64,000 nt of DNA from contig NC_067113.1 in assembly GCF_021347895.1 (NCBI RefSeq), positions 1,120,467-1,184,466 on the forward strand, in the 5' to 3' direction. This document shows positions 48,345-57,560 of the stretch, piece by piece (position 1 is the first letter of the stretch; each line of letters opens with the position of its first letter). A program made the position numbers and the translations under genes. Source of the stretch: Acanthochromis polyacanthus. Its lineage: Eukaryota > Chordata > Actinopteri > Pomacentridae. The notes below the pieces were generated by a model. That model searched no databases, was not told the DNA's origin, and worked only from the letters and a program-made list of their open reading frames with translations.

Positions 48345-48384
48345 ATGGCCTCCATACCAACAACCACATTTTATGGAAAGAGAG
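48345..48384 (+). pseudogene. Possible piggyBac 5' exon
   Basis: The ATG in the context caagATGGCC opens MASIPTTTFYGKR and is followed by a strong donor AGAG|GTAAGT (48384/48385). It lies upstream of the transposase fragment in the same orientation. It is assigned to the piggyBac relic only by position. Confidence 0.35.
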
Positions 48385-48559
48385 GTAAGTCAAAAATTCT
48401 TTATTTATTGCTATTTTTACCAAGATTGTTATATATATTCTTGTTCATTAACATGTAAATAATATTTTTACATCTGAAAACAGTTTCATTATTTATGTTT
48501 TGAAATAACAGTAATTAAATGAATGTCAACTGTAGTGGGCACCAGGACTACTTTAAAGT

Positions 48560-49356
48560 ATTTAATGACTGCACATTGTCGTAGAAGAAAGAAGTGAAGC
48601 AGAGAGGATTCTGTACCGGATAATAGAGGGAGATTCAGATTTGGAGCTTTCAGGTGAAATTCTTGGACCGGCGCAAGACGGATGAAAGCAAAAGCATTTG
48701 CCAAGAATGCTTTCATTAATCTGCTACAAGATTCTTTGGGAGGCAATAGCCACACGTTGATTGCTTGCATCAGTCCTGCCGACTGCACATGACAACACAC
48801 TGCGATACGCTGACAGAGCTCGCAAGATTAAAAATAATCTTTCCCGCTAAGTATTTGATTTGAATGGTAAAGTGATACAAAATAGTGTAAAGAAAAGAAT
48901 CTTCCCCCATCAGCCTGTGATAGGGGAAGATGATGATGAAGAAGGAGAGGAAGAAGATGCAGAAGAATCTGATGAGTCAGAGGCAGAGAGGCAAGGTTGT
49001 CTCAGCCTTCCGAGGTCTGACACGGTGTGCATTGACGAGCAAATCATCCCGTTCACAGGCCAGTGTCCAGTCAGGCAGTATGTGGCAGGAAAGCCAAACC
49101 CTACTGGCCTAAAGGTTTTTTGCTTGCCTCGTCAAATGGCCTTGTCCTGGATTTTGAGGTCTATCAAGACAAGAATACATTCAGGGGCCAAAGACTGGAA
49201 GTTGGAGCTGCAGCGGTCTTGCGAATGGTTGAGTCAGTTCCTATAGGAACTTGTGTGTTCTTTGACCGCTATTTCACAACGATCGATCTCATTGGTGCTT
49301 TGCTCTCAAAGGGTCTTCCAGCAACTGGAACCATTATGACAGCCTTCAAGCACTGA
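48560..49356 (+). pseudogene. piggyBac-like transposase fragment (PGBD type)
   Basis: An upstream frame gives EAERILYRIIEGDSDLELSG, like an acidic piggyBac N-terminus. An Asp/Glu-rich linker (48925-48990) leads directly to [20 protein letters not shown] and KPNPTGLK. A one-base shift in a T-run near 49122 moves the frame, which continues [16 protein letters not shown] and VFFDRYFTTIDLIGALLSKG and ends TGTIMTAFKH. The DEQ and FFDRYF motifs carry the first two catalytic Asp residues of the DDD triad; the third and the C-terminal cysteine domain are missing. The N-terminal dimerisation part is also largely deleted, so no activity is expected. Confidence 0.75.
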
Positions 49357-49972
49357 GTCACATTTTACTGCCACCGGTGTAAAAAAAAATTCTGTAAGGA
49401 ATATTTTTCCATACCTCCAAATTATAAAAGTTGTTTCTAGGGTAAAAAAATGTCTACTTTCTGAAGGAAGCATCATATTTTATCTCAATTGTATGCTTAC
49501 ATCATTTTTGTGGCCATTTATGACAAAAAACAGTCAAAAATGATGATTTTCGGTGACAAAAATTTTTGTACTTTGATATGGAAGCAGTAAATCCTGTGTT
49601 AATGCTTCTTTGATAAGGTATTTTAAGGTCCCTTTCCCTTGTTCATGTTATGTGCAGTCTAATTTGCAGGTATTCCAAGGTGTTTTTCAGTACCTGTGTT
49701 TACAGAGGGTGCAGTGACAAAATCGTTTGCTTTCAAGTTTAAGGTAAGAAGTTACCATATATTTCATATTATTGGAAGGACTATAACAGTTATATGCAAG
49801 TGTTATATACCATTTGATTCTCTAGGACCTGGCAAAAATGATGATGTGCAGCAACACATATTTTATTAAGTCAGCTAAGAGCACACAAGCAAAATACTAA
49901 CCCACCCTGTTGAAATTCTTGATTTGTAAAAAAATTATTGATCCTCATTAAAAAAAAACTAACACTTGGGCA

Positions 49973-50600
49973 ATTTTGACCATACAGCTTCAAAGGTATA
50001 TAAACACAACCACAGAGTCTTCAAATTATAAAAGATTAGCATGTATAGAAGACCTTCAAAAAGATATTACAGAACAGGAATGGGAGACTATTAATAGCAG
50101 ATTTAAATTAATTCAATATAATTGGCTTATGAGAACCTATATAAGTCCTGAAACTTAATAAATTTAACCCTAATATCTCAGACACCTGTATAAAATGTGG
50201 CCCAGAGAAAGGTACCTTGTACCATTGCATTTGGAAATGTAACTGTATCCAAGAATTCTGGAGAAAAATAATTAACACAGTCTCCAATAATATAGACAAA
50301 GAAATCCCTATGTGCCCAGAGATCTGTATTCTGGGACTTATTCCAGATACTTTGGCCCTGAGAACTCATGAAAGTAAGCTGTTGAACAAATACAAAGCGT
50401 CTTATTCCTAGACATTGGAAAAGTGTTCATTGTCCATCATTGAACCTATGGTTTGCCGAACTCTCCTCCTGCATAGCTGTTGAAAGGCTTACATACACAA
50501 TCAAAAGAAAGAGTCATATCTTCCATAAGATATGGGATTCATTCCTCAAATTTTTGGAATCAAGACCTGATACATTATGATATATTAAGCTGTAACACTT
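49973..50600 (+). pseudogene. L1-like ORF2 C-terminus
   Basis: The frame from 49976 reads LQRYINTTTESSNYKRLACI and TEQEWETINSRFKLIQYNW. After a single shift near 50150 it continues with CIKCGPEKGTLYHCIWKC and FWRKIINTVSNNI. The C-x2-C...H-x4-C arrangement is the C-terminal Cys-rich motif of L1 ORF2. It belongs to the same insertion as 46349-48176, because one pair of target duplications encloses both. Confidence 0.75.
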
Positions 50601-50952
50601 AAAAAGTGAGACTATACCCCCCTGCACCCCCTTTTTTGGCCTTTCAATGTATCTTTGTCTTTTTTTTTTCTCTCTCTCAATGATATGTAGATCATACATT
50701 TATGTATATGGATGCAGACAAGTAATTTGCTGTCATAATTGATAGTATCATTTTTCAACTATTATTGCTTTGTTATTTATCATCAATGAGGTCTGAGAAT
50801 TCATAGGTGGTTTGGAGGAGGGAGGGAGGGTTATGTTGTTCAAGGGAGACCCACAATGCTAACAATTTATGCTGGAAATGAGATTTAATGTGCTAAAAGT
50901 TGAAAATCGATAAACATATTTGTTAAAAAAAAACAAAACAAGTGCATTAGTG

Positions 50953-51463
50953 ATTCATGCAGCAAATCTATGCATATAATCTGAATGTATAAATGTGCAT
51001 GCAGACAGACTTTTGGTAAGAGACTTAAAAAGAGAATAAAGCAGAGACACATTCATCACCAGGCTGTGGCACTGAGCACCATCATCTGTATCTTTGTAGC
51101 TAATGGAGCTTGTTGCAGCCTGACCACAATATCAGACTGGATTCACAGTAGAAAGTACTTACAGAAACCTGCAACACCATAGCTAATGCTGAGTTCACTC
51201 AGACTACATCAGCATCTTTGTATAAGTACAATCACAGCAGCTGCTGTTACAATCACAGAAAGACTTTATTTCCACATATCCAGTAATCCTCCCCAAAACA
51301 CACACCACGGCAGCCGAGTGAAATCAGTGTAACCCCTTGAGTCGTTTCTGATATTAAAAGAAAGATGACAAATGTAAGAAATGCTTCTTTCCCACCACTG
51401 TCATTGTTCTGTCATTCCAAATCTTCTATTTCTGAATAAAGAGACGGAAATTAAAAATGTTTT
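50953..51463. other. Gene-free stretch
   Basis: No feature is recognised. Confidence 0.4.
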
Positions 51464-51545
51464 TTTATCCAATTCATCGATTAATCGAAAAAAAATAATT
51501 GACCGATTAATTGATTATTAAAACAATCGTTAGCTGCAGCCCTAG
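51464..51545 (-). mobile_element. hAT-type terminus
   Basis: On the minus strand the segment begins ctagggctgcagctaacg, then ttaatcggtcaatta and attaatcgatg, the well-known terminus of a fish hAT MITE family. The other end is not present nearby. Confidence 0.6.
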
Positions 51546-53581
51546 TTCAAAGACTCTGGTTGTGTCTCAGCCTAATAAACAGTGGGACCGTATATAGCTT
51601 TCAACAGTGGTGTTAGTGTTTGATGAAAATACAGATTTTTCAATAAAAAGTTTAATTACCTGAACAAAACCTCTCAAATTTACACCTCCATTCTTACTGG
51701 AAAATCAATATGCAAATATTTTTAATTCAAAGGTTTAACTGTATTGGGCACAAGATGTCCCTTCCATCATTAAAAGCCCATTATCAGGCATCAAGTTCCT
51801 GCATCACGCTGGTGTAAGTTGCCTTCTAATCAGATTTTAGGAGAGCTCAGACGAACTTTCTGCAGAAAAATCTGAAAAACAGTGTGTTCGTGTTACATAT
51901 TCAACAACAAAGAAAATTTTGCACAGTGACTCTCAAACATCCGATCAAAAGACTAATAACTAAAACCTACAATTAAAACAATGACAATCTTTAGTCTGGA
52001 CTAATGCATCAAGGAGATGCACCATCACGCAACCAGAAAATATACTGTATATATATGGTACGCATTTCTCCCTTTTGGTCAGTCATACTGTAAACCGTTG
52101 AATCAGAAACAATAAACATGCAAATGCATCCAGGTGCACTACAATTTATCATTTACTTCTGGTATTTATTGTCACCTTCAACATGGATTGAAAGCCATAT
52201 TTTCACAGAAGACAGTAAGATCTCAGCTAAATGTACAGTCATGCATTTTTCATGACTCTAAGTAAAACAAGCATTCCACAGCAAATGAAAATGTTTTATG
52301 AAACCCCCTCCTACACACACACACACACACACACCGAGTGTACTCAGTGCCTATAAGATTTTGTATAATAAACAGTACAAATCCTGTTGACAGAGCTGTT
52401 GTCATGTTAATCTGCACTAGATGCAGGGAGTGTGTGTGAATTCATACCTGCACTGTGAATGTTTCAGCTCATCCTCTAATGTTTGTATGTGTTTGTGTGT
52501 CAGCATATTGAATAAAAACAATAGGCCAGCATCACTGCATTCAGATTTCCTGCCAAGCGTGGGCTCAACCGGAGATCATCTTTGCAGAAACACTGACACA
52601 TGTCACACCGCTTTCATCCTCTCTGCACTAGATCTGTTACTACAGCTTTACTACGCTTAATTCCACCAGACATTATTGCATATGTAGCTTGACACACTCA
52701 GATTTAATGACAAAAACAGATGATTTCAGTCCTGTTGGTGCACACACATGGTTGAGCTATGCGGCATCAAACATCATAATAAATAAAAGTAGTGAGGAAA
52801 CGCGGTGAAGCGACTACCACAGCTCTCCCTCACAGACACTTGTCTCTTGGTAGAATTGATTTTTCACACAGGCTAATTGTAATACATAATACATAAAAGT
52901 AATTTATGTGATGCTAATTCAACAGAAATTTGGATTTAATGGTCCACTGAATTGAAGACAGTGTAGTTTGTGGTCAAGTTTGTTCAGTTCCTTATGTCAA
53001 AATGTAACTTCTTCCGCTATTAAATAAAGTCATTATTTATCATTGGTGCATAGTAATCTTCTTCGCACTGAAACATCTTTCAGCAAAACATAAATACAAC
53101 AAAATAGATTGCAACCCTTCCAATACTGATTAACATGGCAAAGCGTAGGCACCATACTGTTGCTTCTGTGATGCTGTACATTGGCACAGTTAGCTAAATA
53201 CTAACATTAGGATCTTAACATGTTCACAGTGGCATTATTAAAATCCTGCTAAAATGTCAGCAGTCAATGTTCACCAATTTCACAATCTCAGTTCAGTATG
53301 TTGGCATTTTCTTATTAGCGGTAAGCACAAGTTCAGCTGATTCTAATGTAAATGTCCATTTGAACAGACTGTAGTTTAGAGCTCATCATGGTGCTGGATC
53401 TTGTCATGGCAATGGTGGTGCTGCAAAACAAAGACATGCATACAGGGAAGGGAGTACTGTCATTAAAAAGTCTAATTCATCAAATTTAAACAAACGGACA
53501 TGTCTTCATTTCTTTTCTTCAAAATAGCCATGTTTAGTGCCTAGCTTGTCGGGAAGTTGTTGTTTCCTGAGTGAAAGGGAG
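51546..53581. other. Gene-free stretch
   Basis: A (CA)n run lies at 52313-52334. ORFs here have no recognised domain. Confidence 0.5.
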
Positions 53582-53592
53582 TGTGAAAACTT

Positions 53593-53966
53593 CCATCCAT
53601 CCATCCATTCTCTATACACCGCTTTATCCTCACTAGGGTCGCGGGGGGTGCTGAAGCCTATCCCAGCTGACTCGGGTGAAGGCAGGGGACACCCTGGACA
53701 GGGCGCCAGTCTGTCACAGGGCTACATATACAGACAAACAATCACACTCACATTCACACCTACGGGCAATTTAGAGTAACCAATTAACTTCAGCATATTT
53801 TTGGACTGTGGGAGGAAGCCGGAGTGCCCGGAGAAAACCCACACATGCACAGGGAGAACATGCAAACTCCATGCAGAAAGATCCCAGGCCCAGGTCTGGA
53901 TTTGAACCAGGGATATTCTTGCTGCAAGACAAAAGTGCTAACCACTACGCCACTGTGCAGTCCCAT
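53593..53966 (-). repeat. SINE-like repeat with 11-bp target duplication
   Basis: This reversed copy of the 16637-17002 family is flanked by tgtgaaaactt at 53582-53592 and 53967-53977. The tail (atcc)n is on the left and the A-box end on the right. It is 374 bp and well preserved. Confidence 0.85.
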
Positions 53967-53977
53967 TGTGAAAACTT

Positions 53978-54929
53978 GTAAATCCCAAATATACAATTAT
54001 GAATTTGTAAACCAGAATAATGTTAAGCAGTTGTTGTATCAGTTAGCACCAAACTCGTTGATTCCCATCCCAAGAGGTGTGCTGCTCACGGGGCTAAAAG
54101 ATAAGATAGTTAGTGGCCATGTGGGATTAGGTTTTCCATAATTAAGGGGCACTTCAGAAATTTCTGCACTTTTTTCACCCCTCTTTCTCTCTACAGCAAG
54201 GTCTTCCTCCATCTACTTGCAGTATGTGTATGATGTCTGTATGTTCAGAAGATACAACAGCAAAAAAAGAAGCTCTGTTGTTATAATTGCAAGTGATTCT
54301 CTGACAAGGTACAAAAATAAGTCTTTTCTCTAATGCCTTTCAGTGTTAGTACCACAATGCAAGTCCTTAGGAGGAGCTTTGCGTCCTGCTACAGCAGCAC
54401 TGATGAAACAGTGGAGTTTAATACTTATTAATGAAGTCTATATTCAGCTTGGTGATGCTAATGAGAACACAGCTCGCTAACATTTGTTTTTCACCCGGCT
54501 GGAGTGCTCAGTGGCAGATCTGTTTCTCCCAGTGAATGCAAAACCCAGACAGGCCTGCTGCAGGATATCTGCCCTGGGACCAGCTTGTTAAAAGTAAGCC
54601 CAAGGCCATAAAGTATTTTCCTGTGAGAAAAAGAAATGCCCCAATTTCTTTTCATAAAGATGATTTTCTGACATAGATTCTTTATTAAGTAGGAGAGGCT
54701 GAATATAGAAAGATAACGTGTTGCAAGTTCCCAGGATGGTTCATGTAGCTTCATGGTAACAGTGACACAATGAAGAGCTAATTTACTTAATCTTAAAAGC
54801 TCACTCAGACTGGATGTATGTCTGTAGCTGGAGGTGAGGGGATTTTAAGGTTGCCTGCTCTGATCAATGGTTCAAGTTCATCCATACATAAATACATAAG
54901 TGATGTGTAAATGGTCTACACATTTATAG
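53978..54929. other. Gene-free stretch
   Basis: No feature is recognised. Confidence 0.4.
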
Positions 54930-55135
54930 TCCTCTCCTACCTTAGTAGTACTCAAAGTATTTCAGAATGGTTCCCATTCACACACTCACACACAACCTAT
55001 GACAGAGCTGCCAAGCAAGATGCTCACCTGCCATCAGGAGCAACTTGGGGTTCAGAGTCTTACCTGAGGACACTTCGGCATGTGGAGGGGTCTCAACATG
55101 CTTTACCACCTGAGCTATAGCCACCCAAATTGTCC
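54930..55135 (-). repeat. Worn tRNA-derived SINE
   Basis: Read on the minus strand, it matches 14073-14327 in order (gtggctatagctcaggtgg, gttgctcctgatggc, ttcacacactcac-like sequence). The B box is no longer clear. Confidence 0.5.
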
Positions 55136-55619
55136 AAAATGACTTCATGTTTCAGCTGTGAGTGGAAGTGGATCTCTGAGATCTTATAAAATATGACTTT
55201 TGTCTGAAGACATAAGATGTTATATTTTTGATAATTTGATGATGGAAACACCCTAAGCCAACACGGTCATGGAAAAAATTATTAGACCACCCCTGCTTGC
55301 TTCAATTTCTTGTTCATTTCAATGCCTGGTACCATTAATGGTATACTGAATGAAGAATACAATGAACACGACAAAAAATGCAGGTAATTACATAATACTT
55401 TCTGTCCTATTTGATATGGCTTGACCCGAATATCGGAATATTCTGTCATGACGGTGGTATCCGGATATTAATTTTGAGATCAGAATATTCGCTCCCCTCC
55501 CAGTCGGACGATGTCACGCGAACAGTTAACCTTGCCAGCAAGTTGATTTCTCGCGATATTTGTGAATTCACAAATCTCTCAAGAAACCATCTTGCTCCTC
55601 TCCCGCCTTCACTTTTCGT

Positions 55620-55734
55620 ACAGCACCAAATTGGTTCGGGCCAATCACGCAGCAGTATTCGTGTGTGGGGCGGGATAATGGGCGGGATATCCGGGTGTGA
55701 CGACGACACCAAGCGCCAGTAGATCAAAACAAAC
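55620..55734 (+). promoter_or_regulatory. Promoter-like region upstream of the helicase frame
   Basis: A CCAAT box (55641-55645) and GC-box-like GGGGCGGG (55667-55674) and GGGCGGGA (55680-55687) lie within 100 bp of the ATG. No TATA box is seen. Local GC content is clearly higher than around it. The assignment is inference from motifs alone. Confidence 0.45.
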
Positions 55735-56031
55735 ATGGCAACGGAGGACAACGATTGTGTAGATGCTGATATTAAGTCAGTTTTAGCTGAATCTCCTATC
55801 GCTTCTTTGAAGGAAGAACAACGAGAGGCGCTTTGCGCATTTCTGGACGGTAAAGATGTTTGTGCTTTTTTACCTGCGGGTTTTGGTAAGAGTTTAATCT
55901 ACCAATTGGCTCCGCTCGTTGTGAAGATCCCGCGATTGGCTAAAAACAAACCTGTCAGAGGCAGGACATACTGTTGCATTGTCCAATCCGTGCCTCTTGT
56001 TGTTGATTTACATGGAGCGGTCCCAGATTGA
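55735..56031 (+). CDS. RecQ-like DNA helicase N-terminal fragment inside a hAT element
   Basis: The 98-residue frame starts at an ATG in good context (aacATGG). After an acidic start it gives LKEEQREALCAFLDGKDVCA, corresponding to motif 0 of RecQ-family helicases (a Q that contacts the adenine), and FLPAGFGKSLIYQLAPL, the Walker A motif with Lys at residue 53 and the typical RecQ continuation. Residues 80-95 (CCIVQSVPLVVDLHG) could be a worn motif Ia. The frame stops before the DEAH box, so no ATPase or helicase core is complete. RecQ proteins unwind DNA 3' to 5' with ATP. Here the fragment could be the first exon of an autonomous family member or a captured host exon. No splice donor was firmly identified. 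It is not expected to be an active enzyme. Confidence 0.7.
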   Translation: MATEDNDCVDADIKSVLAESPIASLKEEQREALCAFLDGKDVCAFLPAGFGKSLIYQLAPLVVKIPRLAKNKPVRGRTYCCIVQSVPLVVDLHGAVPD

Positions 56032-56760
56032 TATTGTGGAGTACTATCAAGTACTACACAATTATTAATCTGGCTATTGCCAAGTTAGCGAACAGTATTA
56101 TTCTCGCCGACATGTCCTCCCGCTGTTACTATAGGACCCACCCCCCGTCGGACGTTATGGAGCGGAGTGGACCGAATATTCGGATATTCGTCATTAATAG
56201 GAGCCAAATATCCGGAGCCCAGAAACTGCTATTCGGGCCAGCCCTACTATTTGACATGCAGAAACTTCATTGTATTCCCAGGGTAAATAAGAGGCCATTT
56301 CATGTCATCAGCAGCACTTCACATGCAAAGACCTGTTGATGCCTACTCCATCCGACTTACTGGTTAGGAGGAAGCCTGGAGAAGCTACAAACCAGACTGA
56401 CTGTCCCTACAGTAAAATATGGGGTGTATCAGAGACGATTGGGGGTTGTTTCAGTCTGGGTGGAAAAGGGCAAATGCGGTTGTTTGAAAGGCCAATGAAC
56501 CAGGTCATGTACAGGACTACTCTTGAAAACAGTATTTCCTGTCTTCAATGATTGGACCAACTCTTGTGCGAACAAGACAATGCTCCTTGCCAGACAGCTA
56601 GGTCAGTTAAAGCCTGGACGGAGAACCAGAACAGTAGGGGATTTTTGACTCAAATTCACCTCAAAGCCCTCCCTGAGGAAGATTGTGTCCTTGTCTTTTG
56701 CTTTTGTCCTGTTAAATCTCTCTGTCTGTTATCGCTTCTAATACTATAAAAATTAAAATG

Positions 56761-57229
56761 TCACCCAAAAACATGAGGTACATTTCCACTTCCCATTGTG
56801 ATGTTAATGTCTTCCAAATGGGAGCTTTTATTAAATTATTTTCTGATTTTAGACATTTCTGTTAACAGCATCCTGCATACACCTAAAATCCCGGACAAAT
56901 TCGGTTAGAACTATCTACACAGTATGGCTAAATTGGGTAAACGGAACCTTTCAACACCGTAAGGAATGGTATATTTGGTTTAAAAGCCCAAACCATTTTT
57001 ATCTAATAAATCTAGTTTTAAATAACTGAGACAGTGACACCTACAATGTGATCAGCAGTTGTTTTTTTAAGCAAAGATGAGACACCCTGTATGTTCAATG
57101 ATGCCAACCTGCACTAACACAAACTCATGAGTATAGATCACACAGGCTGCCATGCACGTGTGAGTACAAATACACACAATGTGCCAGCTGACATGAATAT
57201 AAAGTTCTCAGAAATTCTGAGCTGACCTT
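56761..57229. other. Gene-free stretch
   Basis: No feature is recognised. Confidence 0.4.
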
Positions 57230-57560
57230 GGATCTGCTTGGACAGTAGATGCTAATGACATATGCAAGACTGTTCAAGAGAAGGAGAGGTGCTCGGTCTT
57301 TTTCTGTAGCTGGTCCTATCTTATGGAATGCACTACCTTTGCACCTTTGACAGATCGATTCACTGCCTGTTTTTAAATCAGCTCTTAAAACACATCTTTT
57401 TATCTTAGCTTTTAATTCATTCTAAGTTGTAATTTTATACCTGTTTTTATTTTGCTTATTGCTTTTTAATGTCTTATATATTTTATGTGTGTACTGCACT
57501 TTGGTCAACTGTGTTGTTTTGTAAAGTGCATTATAAATAAAGTTGGACTGGATTGGATTG
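57230..57560 (+). mobile_element. L2-like LINE 3' end
   Basis: The frame near 57280-57410 reads ARSFSVAGPILWNALPL, then LPVFKSALKTHLF, the last part of an L2/Maui-type ORF2. The tail follows, with tgtaaagtgcattataaata and aagttggactggattgg. It is 5'-truncated. Confidence 0.65.

Larger units (their letters stand above)
48177..49972 (+). mobile_element. piggyBac-like element relic nested in the L1 insertion
   Basis: L1 homology stops at about 48176 and resumes at about 49973. Between lies a segment with a piggyBac transposase fragment (48560-49356) and a small 5' exon (48345-48384). The start cctcctgagacccggcccat could be the terminus, but a TTAA target duplication was not verified at either side, so borders are approximate. 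The element also appears internally deleted. Confidence 0.55.
46185..50952 (+). mobile_element. L1/Tx1-like LINE insertion with 16-bp target duplication
   Basis: The 16-mer aacaagtgcattagtg occurs at 46185-46200 and 50937-50952, just after an A-rich tail. The element body is thus 46201-50936. It starts gacagacgcaacatggcggc, which puts a YY1-like ATGGCGGC at +13. It then holds an ORF1 remnant, the 5' part of ORF2, a piggyBac relic, and the C-terminal part of ORF2. The reverse transcriptase portion, roughly 2.4 kb, is absent. Confidence 0.85.
55415..56246 (+). mobile_element. Short hAT element carrying a RecQ-like helicase exon
   Basis: The 8-mer ctatttga lies at 55407-55414 and 56247-56254. 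The left end reads tatggcttgacccgaata and the right end, reverse complemented, tagggctggcccgaata, so the termini match over about 17 bp. An 8-bp duplication with this type of terminus fits hAT. Subterminal regions contain several gaatattc/cggatatt palindromes. The 832-bp interior has no transposase but holds a GC-rich promoter-like stretch and a helicase frame. A family fragment lies at 42184-42250. Confidence 0.82.
55266..56760 (+). mobile_element. Tc1-like fossil split by a hAT insertion
   Basis: The left terminus-like sequence gaaaaaattattagaccacc and tgcctggtaccattaa resembles a Tc1-type element common in fish. After the hAT element (55415-56246), broken transposase codons continue to about 56720: RKPGEATNQTDC, then LCEQDNAPCQTARSVKAW, which contains the second catalytic Asp region. 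Stops and frameshifts are frequent. The C-terminal end and right terminus are eroded. Confidence 0.6.

Noticed and set aside
55411..55722. 103-codon ORF overlapping the hAT left end, and its antisense counterpart
   Set aside because: It covers the terminal repeat and the promoter-like region and has no recognisable domain; the frame at 55735 is better supported.
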